Of a DNA stretch of 64,000 bases, positions 23,620 through 33,303 are shown one piece after another. How positions within the stretch are numbered: the stretch's first letter is position 1; every line of letters begins with the position of its first letter. Made by a program: the position numbers and the translations under genes. The DNA is from Mycobacteroides chelonae CCUG 47445 (lineage in GTDB: Bacteria; Actinomycetota; Actinomycetes; Mycobacteriales; Mycobacteriaceae): assembly GCF_001632805.1 (NCBI RefSeq), contig NZ_CP007220.1, positions 1,364,001-1,428,000 on the forward strand, read 5' to 3'. The notes beneath the pieces are model-generated. The model had not been told where the DNA came from. It saw only the letters and a program-made list of their open reading frames with translations, and did no database searches.

Positions 23620-25355
23620 ACCAGTGACACCGCCTGCGAATCGCAGATCTCCCGGTACATCCCGCAGCAGTCCACCAGCTCGGCATGGGTGCCCACCGCG
23701 GCCACTCGACCATTGTCGAGCACCACGATCTGGTCGGCATCGATTACCGTCGAGATCCGTTGAGCCACCACGATCACGGTGGACAGTGCGGCGACCGCGC
23801 GCAGCGCCTCCCGTAACCGGGCATCGGTACGTACATCCAGCGCGGAGAACGCGTCATCGAACAGGTAGATGCCCGGACGGCGAATCACCGCGCGCGCAAT
23901 GGCTATGCGCTGACGCTGCCCGCCGGAAAAATTGATGCCGCCCTGTGACACCGGCATGTGCAACCCCGCAGGATGCGCTTGGACGAAATCCGCCGCCTGC
24001 GCTACCTGTAACGCCTCCCACATCTCGTTCTCGGTAGCGTCGGACTTGCCGTAGCGCAGGTTGCTTTCCACCGTTCCGGAGAACAGGTACCCGCGTTGCG
24101 GAACCAACCCCATGAGTGTCCAAAGGTTCTCAGGGTCATATCGCCGGACATCGTTACCGCCCACGCGTACCGAACCCGCGGTCACGTCGTGCAAGCGGGG
24201 GATCAGTGACAACAACGTGCTCTTGCCGCAGCCCGTCGCACCGACCACCGCGGTGACCGTTCCGGGTTGTGCCGTGAATGAAACTCCTTCTAATACCGCA
24301 CGTTCGGCACCTGGATAGCGGAAGCCGGCATCGGTGAACTCAACGGTCGGATCCGATGCGTCCGCGGAAAGCGGATCGGGCGGGGCGGTAATCGATCCCA
24401 CTGTCTCGAATACCTCGGTGATCCGTTCGGCGCACGCCGAGGCTCGCGGCACCATGACGGCCAACATGGTGAGCATCATCATCGACATGAGGATCTGCAA
24501 GAAGTAGGACAAGAAGGCCAGCAGCGAGCCCACCTGCATCTGTCCCTGGTCGATACGCAGCCCGCCGAACCAGATCAGCGCGACGCTGGAGGTGTTGATG
24601 ACCAGTGAAGTGGTGGGCAGCATCAGGGCCTGCCATCGGCCGGCGGCAAGTGCCGCTTCGGACACCTCGGCGACGGCCGCACCAAACCGCTTGCGTTCCA
24701 GAGTTTCCCGGGTAAATGCGCGAATGACACGAATGCCGGACAACTGTTCCCGCATGACCCGGTTGATGCCATCGATGAGCCGTTGCATGCGGCGGAAGAT
24801 CGGCAACATCGACCGCACGATGTACCAATTGACCAGGCCGAGCGCAGGCATGCTCACGATGAGCAGCCAGGACAACCCCGCATCCTGGTGGATCGCCATC
24901 GCGATCCCGCCTATGCACATGATCGGTGCCGTCACCAGCATGGTGCAGGTGATCTGGACCAGTACCTGCAGCTGCTGAACGTCGTTGGTGGTGCGCGTCA
25001 ACAAGGTCGACGCGCCGAATCGAGACGACTCTTCGGCGGAGAACCCGGTGATGTGGTGGAACAGCGCCGACCGCATGTCGCGGCCGAAGCCCATGCCGGT
25101 CCGGGAACCGAAGTAGACCGCGCCGATCGAGCAGGCGATCTGTACCAGCGTCACCGCCAGCATCACCATGCCGAGTCGCATGATCGTGCGCGTATCGCCC
25201 TGCGCGACTCCGTCGTCGATGATCGCCGCGTTGACTGTCGGCAGATATAGCGCGGCCAGGGTGCTGATGATCTGCAGCATGACGACCACCGCGACCAGAC
25301 TGCGGTAGGGACGGACATAACGTCGCAGGAGGGCCCGCAACTGACCCTGAGGCAT
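23616..25355 (-). CDS. ABC exporter half-transporter (degenerate-site partner)
   Basis: 579 residues, six membrane segments then an ATPase domain. Walker A GATGCGKS is at 372-379 and the signature FSGGQ at 476-480 is canonical. After Walker B the catalytic Glu is Asp501 (YLFDDAFS), and the switch His is Gln532 (VVAQRIST). These changes complement the altered signature in the partner, so the pair should have one active and one silent ATP site, as in TM287/288-type exporters. ATG 25355 is preferred over upstream TTG codons. It is divergent from the first lipoprotein and corresponds in position to Rv1273c. Confidence 0.92.
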   Translation of the reverse strand: MPQGQLRALLRRYVRPYRSLVAVVVMLQIISTLAALYLPTVNAAIIDDGVAQGDTRTIMRLGMVMLAVTLVQIACSIGAVYFGSRTGMGFGRDMRSALFHHITGFSAEESSRFGASTLLTRTTNDVQQLQVLVQITCTMLVTAPIMCIGGIAMAIHQDAGLSWLLIVSMPALGLVNWYIVRSMLPIFRRMQRLIDGINRVMREQLSGIRVIRAFTRETLERKRFGAAVAEVSEAALAAGRWQALMLPTTSLVINTSSVALIWFGGLRIDQGQMQVGSLLAFLSYFLQILMSMMMLTMLAVMVPRASACAERITEVFETVGSITAPPDPLSADASDPTVEFTDAGFRYPGAERAVLEGVSFTAQPGTVTAVVGATGCGKSTLLSLIPRLHDVTAGSVRVGGNDVRRYDPENLWTLMGLVPQRGYLFSGTVESNLRYGKSDATENEMWEALQVAQAADFVQAHPAGLHMPVSQGGINFSGGQRQRIAIARAVIRRPGIYLFDDAFSALDVRTDARLREALRAVAALSTVIVVAQRISTVIDADQIVVLDNGRVAAVGTHAELVDCCGMYREICDSQAVSLV

Positions 25356-25436
25356 GGGCACCACTGTCGCACACGACTCCCGCAACAAACCCGCAGCTCA
25401 GTGGTTGGCGCGGGTTTGTGCCGCTACAGTGCACAT

Positions 25437-26024
25437 GTGAGGTTGGGCTTGGATTCGCGCAACGTGTGGAGCAAGTGTGCTGTCGCCGTGGTGATGGTGG
25501 CGCTTGTGGTGGCCGGTTGTTCGGGCGGTGATAAGTCTGATCAACCCAATGGCAATGAGCCGAACGCGACAGCACCGGCGCAGACCAAGTCCAAGGGCGT
25601 CGAGGGTCCGATGTTCTCGGAATGCGGCGGTGTCAGCGATCAGGCGATGATGCAGCTGACCAAGGTCGTGGGTTTGGTGGGCACCGCCAAGAATTCGGTC
25701 GGATGTGTCTGGCTGCGCGGGGGAAGCATCGTGGGACCGCACTTCTCCTTCAACTGGTACCGAGGCAGCCCCATCGGTCGTGAACGGGCGACGGAGGAGC
25801 GGACACGCCCCAGCGTCGAGGACATCGAGATCGCCGGATACAAGGGGTTCATCGCCACCAACGGCTACCCGGGCACCGTGACCACACTGTGCGAGATCGG
25901 CATGGACTTCGGAAACGATTTCATCGAATGGTCTATCAACTTCGAGCCCGGATCCGGCGCTCCCGACTCCTGCGACGTGGCCAAGCAGCTGACCGAGACG
26001 TCGATCAAGGCGGCCAAGAAATGA
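25437..26024 (+). CDS. lprB: DUF3558 lipoprotein, LprB-like
   Basis: Secreted lipoprotein of 195 residues. The signal peptide ends in the lipobox LVVAGC, with the lipidated Cys near residue 28. The mature part has ECGGVSD, a central FNWYRGSPIGRERATEERTR segment and four Cys residues likely to form disulfides, consistent with DUF3558. Function of the family is unknown. GTG 25437 gives a compact signal peptide. It opens a three-gene lipoprotein run divergent from the ABC exporter, matching the Rv1273c-Rv1274 arrangement. Confidence 0.85.
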   Translation: MRLGLDSRNVWSKCAVAVVMVALVVAGCSGGDKSDQPNGNEPNATAPAQTKSKGVEGPMFSECGGVSDQAMMQLTKVVGLVGTAKNSVGCVWLRGGSIVGPHFSFNWYRGSPIGRERATEERTRPSVEDIEIAGYKGFIATNGYPGTVTTLCEIGMDFGNDFIEWSINFEPGSGAPDSCDVAKQLTETSIKAAKK

Positions 26025-26578
26025 CCCATCGGAAAACGAAGTCCCTGTTCGCGGCGGCGTGCGTCGCGCTGGTCGCATTCACGTCCGCAGGCTGTGGCGG
26101 CACCGTCGACGGAGAAGCGGTCATGCCCGGCCGCGGCGATCTGGGTGACGGCACGCCCGCCGAGCAGAAGTACCCCAACCTGCTCAAGGAATGCGACGTC
26201 CTCACCACCGACGTTCTGGCCAAGGCCGTCGACGCGGATCCGAGGGACATTCAGAGCACGTTTGTGGGCGCATTGTGCCGGTGGCAGGCGATGAGTAAGA
26301 GCGGTGGCCTCGTCGACATCACCCGCTTCTGGTTCGAGACGGGCAGTCTCGAAGCGGAGAAGGCCACAGCGAACAGTCTGAAATACAACGTCCAGGAACG
26401 GGCGATTCAGGGAATCCCGTCGATCGTGATGAAGCCGCCGGACCAGCCGGGCGCCTGTGGAGTTGCCAGCGACGCGGCAGGTGTTGTTGGATGGTGGGTC
26501 AACCCGCAGGGCCAAGGCGGAGACTCATGCACGCAGGCAATAAAATTGATGGAGATGACGCTGTCAGTGAACATCTGA
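26021..26578 (+). CDS. lprC: DUF3558 lipoprotein, LprC-like
   Basis: 185 residues with start ATG 26021 overlapping the preceding stop (ATGA). The signal segment SLFAAACVALVAFTSAGC ends in the lipobox SAGC, with Cys near 27. The mature domain has LLKECDVLTTDVLAKAVDAD and LCRWQA, typical of DUF3558. Gene order matches lprB-lprC (Rv1274-Rv1275). Role unknown, presumably an envelope partner of the neighbouring ABC exporter or an unrelated surface protein. Confidence 0.83.
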   Translation: MTHRKTKSLFAAACVALVAFTSAGCGGTVDGEAVMPGRGDLGDGTPAEQKYPNLLKECDVLTTDVLAKAVDADPRDIQSTFVGALCRWQAMSKSGGLVDITRFWFETGSLEAEKATANSLKYNVQERAIQGIPSIVMKPPDQPGACGVASDAAGVVGWWVNPQGQGGDSCTQAIKLMEMTLSVNI

Positions 26579-27129
26579 CAGGTCGTGTTCGCTCGTCCCG
26601 TGTGGGCGGGATAGTGCTGTGTGCGGTGCTGGCCATGGGAATGCTGTTGAGTTCGGGATGTTCCGGGCACCACCACGAAGTCAACGGGCATGAGGTGGCT
26701 ACCTCGCATGACGTCCGGGTCGGCCCGGGGTACTCCGAGTGCGGCAGCCTCACCACACCCGATGTGATGGCCGTCGTACGCCGGGCTGACCTCAGGCTGA
26801 TTGCAAAGACGCCCGCCGGATGCACCTGGTCTCCGAATGGATCGTGGAGCGCGCTCCCGAACGTCACCCTGTCCTGGTATCGCGGCAGCCCGATCGGTCG
26901 CGAGCGGGAGGGGGAGGAGCGGACGCGTGACGAGGTCAGGGACTTCTCCGCGGGAGGCAAGAGCGGTTTCATCAGTTCGACGTACGGGATGTGCGTCACC
27001 GCGCTGGAGTACGGGGACGACCAATTCTTCGAACTGGCGGTCACCCTGCTCGGTGCGGGTCACGGCACATCCTCGGACGCATGTCACTGCGCGATGAAGC
27101 TGTCCACCCAGGTGGCTGAGAAGGTCTGA
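26527..27129 (+). CDS. Third DUF3558 lipoprotein, paralogue of the LprB-like gene
   Basis: 200 residues if started at ATG 26527, which overlaps the previous gene by 52 bases; GTG 26599 would give a shorter signal peptide. Lipobox LSSGC follows IVLCAVLAMGMLL. The central LSWYRGSPIGREREGEERTR is nearly the same as in the first lipoprotein of the run, so this is a tandem duplicate with the LprC-like gene between the copies. A His-rich stretch (CSGHHHEVNGHE) directly after the lipidated Cys is distinctive and might bind metal. The convergent SixA-like gene starts 11 bases beyond its stop. Confidence 0.78.
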   Translation: MHAGNKIDGDDAVSEHLTGRVRSSRVGGIVLCAVLAMGMLLSSGCSGHHHEVNGHEVATSHDVRVGPGYSECGSLTTPDVMAVVRRADLRLIAKTPAGCTWSPNGSWSALPNVTLSWYRGSPIGREREGEERTRDEVRDFSAGGKSGFISSTYGMCVTALEYGDDQFFELAVTLLGAGHGTSSDACHCAMKLSTQVAEKV

Positions 27130-27140
27130 GACCCTGCCGA

Positions 27141-27653
27141 CTAGCGCGGCACGTGGAACTTGGTGAGCGATCCGCCGCCTAATTCGAGCCGTGACCACGG
27201 CGACCGAGTGGTGAGCACCGCGATTGCGGAGGTCGGAAACTTGGTGGAGATCCGGTTCGCGGCCTCTGCATTGCTGGTACCGGTGTCGGCGAGCATGAGT
27301 GCCAGCTGCGAAGTGGTGGGTTCATGCCCGACGACGAGCACCGTGCTCGCGGAATCCGGTACCGCGTTGATCTCGCCGAGGGTGATTCCCACCGTTGAGT
27401 CGTAGAGTTTGTCGCTGAATCTGACGAGCTGGCTGTGTACCCCGGTTTGAGTCAACGTCGCGCGGGTCCGGGTAGCGGTTGAACACAGCACCGCGTCGAT
27501 CCGATTGAAATTGTCTTGCAGCCACGTTCCGGCCTGGGTGGCTTGTCGCGTACCACGCAGATTCAGCGGGCGCTGGTGGTCGTCGACTCCTGGCGGATAC
27601 GCCGACTTCGCATGCCGCATCAAGATCAGGGTGCGCTTGGCGTCATCCGGCAT
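27141..27653 (-). CDS. SixA-like phosphohistidine phosphatase
   Basis: Histidine phosphatase superfamily protein of 170 residues. The phosphohistidine motif is LILMRHAKSA (His14) and the second His lies in VVGHEPTTSQ near 110. It belongs to the short SixA branch, which removes phosphate from protein histidines. Convergent with the lipoproteins and divergent from the SbcD-like gene. Order matches Rv1276c. Confidence 0.88.
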   Translation of the reverse strand: MPDDAKRTLILMRHAKSAYPPGVDDHQRPLNLRGTRQATQAGTWLQDNFNRIDAVLCSTATRTRATLTQTGVHSQLVRFSDKLYDSTVGITLGEINAVPDSASTVLVVGHEPTTSQLALMLADTGTSNAEAANRISTKFPTSAIAVLTTRSPWSRLELGGGSLTKFHVPR

Positions 27654-27784
27654 GGTCGTACGGTAGCCGGGGTAGGTGACGAAAGACGGGCAAATGCCCG
27701 ACCTGTGGATAAGTCACCAATCCGGGCCGCGGGGATCAGGCGCGGCACCCGGAGGTTGTCGGTGGACGCCCATAGACTTCCCGT

Positions 27785-28969
27785 GTGAAGTTCCTGCACA
27801 CCGCTGACTGGCAGCTCGGCATGACCCGGCATTTCCTTGCCGGCGAAGCTCAGCCGCAGTATTCAGCCGCGCGTAGGGAGGCTATCGCCTCCCTTGGTGA
27901 GGTTGCTGTGGCACAGGGTTGCGACTTCATGGTGGTGTGTGGAGATGTCTTCGAGTCCAACCAGCTGGCCCCGCGCGTCATCAGTCAGGCGCTGGAGGTG
28001 ATGCGTGGCGTCGGGGTGGATATCTATCTGCTGCCCGGCAACCACGATCCCCTGGACGCCGCCTCGGTGTACACCAGTGAGCTGTTCCTGGCCGAGAAGC
28101 CCGCGAACGTCCACGTCCTCGATACCGCGGGCGTGCATCGGGTGGCTGCCGGTGTCGAGCTGGTCGCGGTGCCGTGGCGTTCCAAGGCGCCCACGCATGA
28201 TCTGGTGGCCGAACAGCTGCAGGCTCTGCCCGTTGACGGCACCCGCCGCATCGTGGTGGCCCACGGTGGTGTGGATGCGCTGGACCCCGACCCGACGAAA
28301 CCGGCGCTCATCGCGCTGAAGGCCGTCGAGGACGCCATCGCCCGCGGCGCGGTCCATTACGTGGCGTTGGGGGACAAGCATTCCCGGACCCAGGTGGGAT
28401 CCACCGGGCGGGTCTGGTACTCGGGGGCGCCCGAGGTCACCAACTACGACGATGTCGAATCCGATCCGGGACATGCTCTTGTGGTGGGCCTGGACGAATC
28501 GGGTGCGGTGCAGGTGGATGCCCATCATGTGGGCAGATGGCGGTTCGTGACGTTGCGGCGGTCGGTGGACAACGCGCGCGATATCGCCGATCTCGGACTG
28601 AACCTCGAACTGCTGCCCGACAAGGAGCGCACGGTGGTGCGTCTGGGGCTCACCGGCACGCTCAGCGTGACCGATAACGCCGTGCTGGAAGAGTGCTTGG
28701 ACAAGTACACGCGGCTTTTCGCCAGCATGCGGATGTGGGAGCGGCATACCGATATTGCGGTGGTGCCCGCCGATGGAGAGTTCAGTGACCTCGGTGTCGG
28801 TGGTTTCGCTGAGTCCGCGATCGCCGAGCTGAAGGAGATGGCGGCCGCGGGCGGGTCGTCGTCGGCGGATGCCCAGGGCGCCCTGTCGCTGTTACTGCGC
28901 CTCACGTCCAGTGCCGGGCGTGGCGGCTCGGCCAAGGGCGGCGCGGTGGCACGAGGGTCAGCGGCGTGA
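27785..28969 (+). CDS. sbcD: SbcD/Mre11-like metallophosphoesterase
   Basis: Calcineurin-like nuclease subunit of 394 residues expected to act on DNA ends with the following ATPase. Metal motifs: HTADWQLG (4-11), GDVFES, GNHDPLDA, AHGGVD and GDKHSR. In motif I the usual D-x-H reads Asp8-Trp-Gln10, replacing the first His; I recall the same Gln in M. tuberculosis Rv1277, so it is a family trait. GTG 27785. Its stop overlaps the SbcC-like start (GTGA). Confidence 0.87.
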   Translation: MKFLHTADWQLGMTRHFLAGEAQPQYSAARREAIASLGEVAVAQGCDFMVVCGDVFESNQLAPRVISQALEVMRGVGVDIYLLPGNHDPLDAASVYTSELFLAEKPANVHVLDTAGVHRVAAGVELVAVPWRSKAPTHDLVAEQLQALPVDGTRRIVVAHGGVDALDPDPTKPALIALKAVEDAIARGAVHYVALGDKHSRTQVGSTGRVWYSGAPEVTNYDDVESDPGHALVVGLDESGAVQVDAHHVGRWRFVTLRRSVDNARDIADLGLNLELLPDKERTVVRLGLTGTLSVTDNAVLEECLDKYTRLFASMRMWERHTDIAVVPADGEFSDLGVGGFAESAIAELKEMAAAGGSSSADAQGALSLLLRLTSSAGRGGSAKGGAVARGSAA

Positions 28970-31590
28970 AGCTGCACCGCCTTTCGGTCACCAACTATCG
29001 CGGAATAGCTCATCGCGACATCACTTTTCCCGATCGCGGTGTTGTGGTGGTCAGCGGAGCGAATGAGATCGGCAAGACGTCCATGATCGAGGCGCTGGAC
29101 CTGCTGATCGAATCCAAGGATCGTTCCACCAAGAAGGACGTCAAGCAGGTCAAGCCCACGTTTGCCGACGTAGGCTCCGAGATTGAAGCCGAGATCAGCT
29201 GTGGCCCCTATCGATTCGTGTATCGGAAGCGTTTTCACAAGCGCGCCGAGACGCATCTGACGGTCATCGAGCCACGCCGCGAACAGCTCTCCGGAGATGA
29301 GGCGCATCAGCGGGTGCTGGACATGCTGGATCAGTCCATCGACATGAACTTGTGGAAGGCGCAGCGGGTTCTGCAGTCGGCGGGTGCAGGTGTACTCGAT
29401 CTGTCGTCGAGCGATGCGCTTACCCGCGCACTGGATCTTGCTGCCGGACAATCGGTTGCGCTGTCCGGTAGCGAGCCCGATTTGGTGGAGCGGATCGACG
29501 CCGAGTACGCGCTGTACTTCACCGCGACCGGGCGTCCCACCGGTGAATGGGCCAAGGCCGGTGTCCGGCTGACCGCCGCCGAGGATGCGCTTGCCGTCGC
29601 CAACGCGGCCGTGGCCGAGGTCGAGCAACAGGTTCGTGAGCACGACGAGCTGACTCGGGAGCTGGCCTCCGTCATTGCCGACCGTGCCGAGGTGAGTCGT
29701 CGGCTGGTTCCGTTGGAGCAGGCCTCTCAAGCCGTTTCGACCTTGATGCAACAACGCGATAACGCAGCCGTAGTCGCTGAGGCGGCGCAGGCCGCGGCGG
29801 TGGCAGCACAGACCAAACGTGACGAGCGGGCCCAACTGGTCGCGGATATCCAGGCCCGTCGCGCCGGAATCGATGGGCTCGCCGAGCAGGTGTCGGCCGC
29901 GAAGGAAGCGCACGCTGAAGCGCAACAGGTAGCAGAGGCGGCCGAGGTTGCCGCGGCCCGGATGGCCCAGGCGGTCGAGGCTACCCGTACTCAATTGCAT
30001 TCGGCCCGCGACACTTTGGACCGCGCACTGGCCCGGGATGAGGTGGATGGACTGGCGGCCCGGGTGTCGCGTATCGACCTCGCTACCCGGCAGTTGACCA
30101 CGGCCGGTGCGGAACTTTCGGCACTGGCCATCACCGCACAGACCCTTGGCGCTATCGAGGCCGCCGCGCGAACCGTGGGCATGGCAGAGGTGGCTCTGGA
30201 CACCGCTTCGGCGCAGGTGGAGGTTCGCGCGCTCGCCGATGTCGACATCACCGTGGATGGCCGCCAGCTGCGGGTTGCGGCCGGGGAGCAATGGGCAAGT
30301 GCGGCCACCGATACCGTCGAGATCACCGCTCCCGGTGTGGCAGTCACCCGAATCATTCCGGGGGCCAACGCCGCGCAGCTGCGTGGAAACCTCGATGCGG
30401 CTCGCGAGGCGCTCACCGGCGCATTGGCGGCTGCTGGTGTAGCCGATGTCGGTGAGGCCCATAAGCAGCATGAGCGGCGGACCGAGCTGAATGCCGAACG
30501 CGACCGGTTGACGGCACTGCTCGATGGGCTGATGGGCTCCGAGAGCCTTGATGCACTGCGCGAGAAGCTGAGCCGCTTGCGCGAGTTGGCACCGGAGGCC
30601 GACGGTCTGTGGGATGCGATCGATCCGGCGCAGGCTCGCGCAGAGGTCGCCCGGTTGGTGGCCGAGGTGGAGCGCCTGCAGACTGAAGAGGTCACCCACC
30701 GCCACGCCACCCAGGTCGCCAATCAGAAACTTGCCGAGAAGTCCACCGAGGCAATGGTATTGCGAGAGAAGCAGGGCGCCCGCGCCGAAGAGTTGGCCGC
30801 CGTGGAGCAGCGCCTGGCCCAGGTTCGGGCATCGGCTTCCGACGATCTGCTCACCGAACGCCATGAGCAGGCGGTCCAAGCGGCAGACCTGACCGCTCGC
30901 CGCATCACCGATCTGATGGGTCAGTTGGCCGCGCTCGAGGCTGATCGGGTACGCGCCGAACTCGGCGAGGTCTCCGCGCGAGCACAGGGGCTGGATCAGC
31001 AGCACGAGTCGTTGCGTCATCGGCTACGCGATATCTCGGTGCGCCTGGAAGTGTTCGGCAGGCAGGGCCGTAAGGACCAGCTGGATGCCGCTGCTTCCGA
31101 GCGTGAATATGCGGCAACGGAATTCGCCCGGATCGGGGCGAAGGCCCGAGCCGTCGACACTCTGCGATCGGTGATGTTGCGGCATCGGGACGGCATGAGA
31201 TTGCGTTATGTCGACCCATTCCGTGCGGAGCTGGAGCGGTTGGGGCGCATGGTCTTCGGCCCCACCTTCGAAGTGGACGTCGACAGCGATCTGAGTATTC
31301 GCAGCCGGACGCTAGAAGGCCGAACGGTGCCCTACGAGTCGCTATCGGGTGGCGCGAAGGAACAACTGGGCATCGTCGCGCGACTGGCGAGTGCCGCGTT
31401 GGTGGCTCCGCAGGATGCGGTGCCGGTCATCATCGATGACGCGCTGGGATTCACCGACAGCGACAGGCTGGAGCGCATGGGAGAGGTGTTCGGCGCGGTG
31501 GGCACGGAGGCGCAGGTGATCGTGCTGACCTGCAGCCCCGACCGTTATCACTCGGTCACCGGGGCGCAGCGAATCAGCCTGTCGGCCTGA
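28966..31590 (+). CDS. SbcC/Rad50-like ATPase without a visible zinc hook
   Basis: 874-residue SMC-type ATPase paired with the SbcD-like subunit. Walker A is GANEIGKTS near 29-37, an unusual GxNExGKT form. A long Ala/Glu/Arg-rich coiled coil runs from about 190 to 720, broken near 400-490 by a beta-rich insert. The C-terminal ABC signature is SGGAKEQLG and Walker B VPVIIDDALGF. No CxxC zinc-hook motif is seen at the coil apex, unlike classical Rad50/SbcC, and the protein is shorter. GTG 28966. Corresponds to Rv1278. Confidence 0.85.
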   Translation: MKLHRLSVTNYRGIAHRDITFPDRGVVVVSGANEIGKTSMIEALDLLIESKDRSTKKDVKQVKPTFADVGSEIEAEISCGPYRFVYRKRFHKRAETHLTVIEPRREQLSGDEAHQRVLDMLDQSIDMNLWKAQRVLQSAGAGVLDLSSSDALTRALDLAAGQSVALSGSEPDLVERIDAEYALYFTATGRPTGEWAKAGVRLTAAEDALAVANAAVAEVEQQVREHDELTRELASVIADRAEVSRRLVPLEQASQAVSTLMQQRDNAAVVAEAAQAAAVAAQTKRDERAQLVADIQARRAGIDGLAEQVSAAKEAHAEAQQVAEAAEVAAARMAQAVEATRTQLHSARDTLDRALARDEVDGLAARVSRIDLATRQLTTAGAELSALAITAQTLGAIEAAARTVGMAEVALDTASAQVEVRALADVDITVDGRQLRVAAGEQWASAATDTVEITAPGVAVTRIIPGANAAQLRGNLDAAREALTGALAAAGVADVGEAHKQHERRTELNAERDRLTALLDGLMGSESLDALREKLSRLRELAPEADGLWDAIDPAQARAEVARLVAEVERLQTEEVTHRHATQVANQKLAEKSTEAMVLREKQGARAEELAAVEQRLAQVRASASDDLLTERHEQAVQAADLTARRITDLMGQLAALEADRVRAELGEVSARAQGLDQQHESLRHRLRDISVRLEVFGRQGRKDQLDAAASEREYAATEFARIGAKARAVDTLRSVMLRHRDGMRLRYVDPFRAELERLGRMVFGPTFEVDVDSDLSIRSRTLEGRTVPYESLSGGAKEQLGIVARLASAALVAPQDAVPVIIDDALGFTDSDRLERMGEVFGAVGTEAQVIVLTCSPDRYHSVTGAQRISLSA

Positions 31591-31630
31591 GTGACTCGGC
31601 TGCCCCGATACCCCTCAAAATCGGTGCCTC

Positions 31631-32848
31631 TCAGAAATACGCGTTCGCCGGAAGCGGCGTGCCGTGCAGCAGGTTCTGGCCGATCACCCGGGCCTTGTAG
31701 TGCACCGGATTATGCAGGCTGATGGTCCGGATGTTCCGCCAGTGCCGGTCCAGATTTCGGCTCCGGCTGGAGGCGCTGGCACCACCCAGGTCCAGCAGCT
31801 TCGTTGCGGCGTCGAGTGCGACGGCATCGATGTGCACCTTGGCCTTGGCGACCGCCAGTTGGGCTTCCTCGGCGAGCTGCGCATCGGGAACTCCATCGCG
31901 CAAGGACGCGGTGGCGGCATCAATGGCATCGGCCGCGGCGAGAACCGTGGCCTCGGCCGCGAACGCGGTTGCGCTGAGTTCGCCCAGGGTGCGTTGCAAC
32001 AACGGATCATCGACCGGACGTTCGGTGAGAGCATGACTGAAGTTGCGCTGCCGGGAACGCAGCAGTGCCGCACCGTCATCTACGACTGACCGCAGCACTC
32101 CGGCGACAATCGCCAGGATGTAGAGCTGCAACGACGCATACTGCGTGGTGGGCACCGGGGCCGCGTCATACGGTGTGTCGGAAAGGATTTCGTTGCCAGC
32201 GACATCGACCTGAGTAAAGATCGTGGTGCCCGTACCAGTGCGTCGCTGGCCGAATCCATCCCAGTCGTCCACCAGCCGCACCCCGTCGCGATCGCCGGGG
32301 ACGATGACCGATGCGATCGAATCGTGGTCGGTGGTTGCGGTGACCGTCAGGTAGTCCGCGAACAAGGTCCCGGTGCTGTAGAACTTCTCGCCATTCAACC
32401 GATATCCATCACCGGCCGGCAGTAGACGGGTGTTGAACACCAGACTTCCGACGGCCAAAGTCCCCTTCTCGCTGAATGCATTGGCGAACAGGTTGCCTTC
32501 GTTCACCTTCGTCAGCCAGGCGGCCGACGTGGGATCGGAAAGCGTGCGCAGCCGTTCCTCGACGAACCAGAAGTGAGTGCGGAAGATGTGCGCGACGATG
32601 GGGTCGGCCTGCGCGATATCGATGATGGTGGAAAAGAGTTGCCGCACAGAAAGTCCTGCGCCGCCCAGTTCTACCGGGATACGCAGCCGACCGATCCCTG
32701 CCTCCTTGAGCAGCCGAACCTGGTCAAAGGGATTCTCGTCGTCAAGGTCACGTTCTCGTGCCCCGTCGGCGACCTGGGTGAGCAGATTCCGGTAGGTCTC
32801 GGTGCCGGGCAGTGCGCGGATTTCGAGGACTGACGGAGCGGAGGTCAT
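31631..32848 (-). CDS. Acyl-CoA dehydrogenase-fold flavin monooxygenase, DszC/SfnB-like
   Basis: 405 residues with the three-domain acyl-CoA dehydrogenase fold: N-terminal helices, middle beta domain (GEKFYSTGTLFADYLTV, then GFGQRRTGTGTT) and C-terminal helical bundle with LDLGGASASSRSRNLDRHWRNIR. The last segment is typical of FMNH2-dependent sulfur-compound oxygenases (DszC, SfnB) rather than true acyl-CoA dehydrogenases. Probable role is sulfur scavenging from organosulfur compounds, but no sulfur genes lie nearby. ATG 32848 is chosen because it begins MTSAPSVLEIR; an earlier frame adds 22 residues of poor character. Confidence 0.82.
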   Translation of the reverse strand: MTSAPSVLEIRALPGTETYRNLLTQVADGARERDLDDENPFDQVRLLKEAGIGRLRIPVELGGAGLSVRQLFSTIIDIAQADPIVAHIFRTHFWFVEERLRTLSDPTSAAWLTKVNEGNLFANAFSEKGTLAVGSLVFNTRLLPAGDGYRLNGEKFYSTGTLFADYLTVTATTDHDSIASVIVPGDRDGVRLVDDWDGFGQRRTGTGTTIFTQVDVAGNEILSDTPYDAAPVPTTQYASLQLYILAIVAGVLRSVVDDGAALLRSRQRNFSHALTERPVDDPLLQRTLGELSATAFAAEATVLAAADAIDAATASLRDGVPDAQLAEEAQLAVAKAKVHIDAVALDAATKLLDLGGASASSRSRNLDRHWRNIRTISLHNPVHYKARVIGQNLLHGTPLPANAYF

Positions 32849-32925
32849 ATCTTCGTTGTACGCAGCATGCCCATTGGCGGCATCGCTTTGAATCACCCAG
32901 AACCGAAGCGGCAATATGGGTCACG

Positions 32926-33303
32926 ATGATTCGCATAGTTCATTCGTGGTTTCCATGCTTTCGCTGGCTCACCCTGGTGTGTGCTTTGACGATCGCGTGC
33001 CTGCTGTTGTTCACACCCGGCAGCGCAGTTCCGTCCGGACCGCCTGGGGCGGACAAGGTGGTGCATTTTCTGATTTTCGGGATGTTGGCGGTGTCCTCGC
33101 GATTCGCAAGGATCGACGAGAAGTTCACACTGGCCTGGGTTCTGACCTTCGCTGCGTGTTCAGAGGTTATTCAGGCACTGTGGGTTCCGCGCCGGGACGG
33201 AAGTCTGCTTGATGTGCTTGCCGATGCGGTCGGCATGCTTACGGGACTCTGGCTGTGGCAGAAGATTCGTCCTGCGCACCGGCGGCAGTCGGCTTCGGAA
33301 TGA
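32926..33303 (+). CDS. VanZ-like membrane protein
   Basis: 125 residues with about three or four membrane segments. The family-type string DKVVHFLIFGMLAV and the downstream SEVIQALWVPRRDGSLLDVLADAVG identify a VanZ-like protein. Family role is loosely linked to teicoplanin resistance or phosphatidyl lipid metabolism; function here is unknown. Start ATG 32926. Its 3' end overlaps the convergent TetR gene by 65 bases. Confidence 0.78.
   Translation: MIRIVHSWFPCFRWLTLVCALTIACLLLFTPGSAVPSGPPGADKVVHFLIFGMLAVSSRFARIDEKFTLAWVLTFAACSEVIQALWVPRRDGSLLDVLADAVGMLTGLWLWQKIRPAHRRQSASE

Noticed and set aside
28525-31020. An 831-codon open frame on the minus strand opposite the SbcC-like gene
   Set aside because: It mirrors the third-base G/C bias of the plus-strand gene, has no recognisable motif and no ribosome site; the plus-strand protein has clear Walker motifs.
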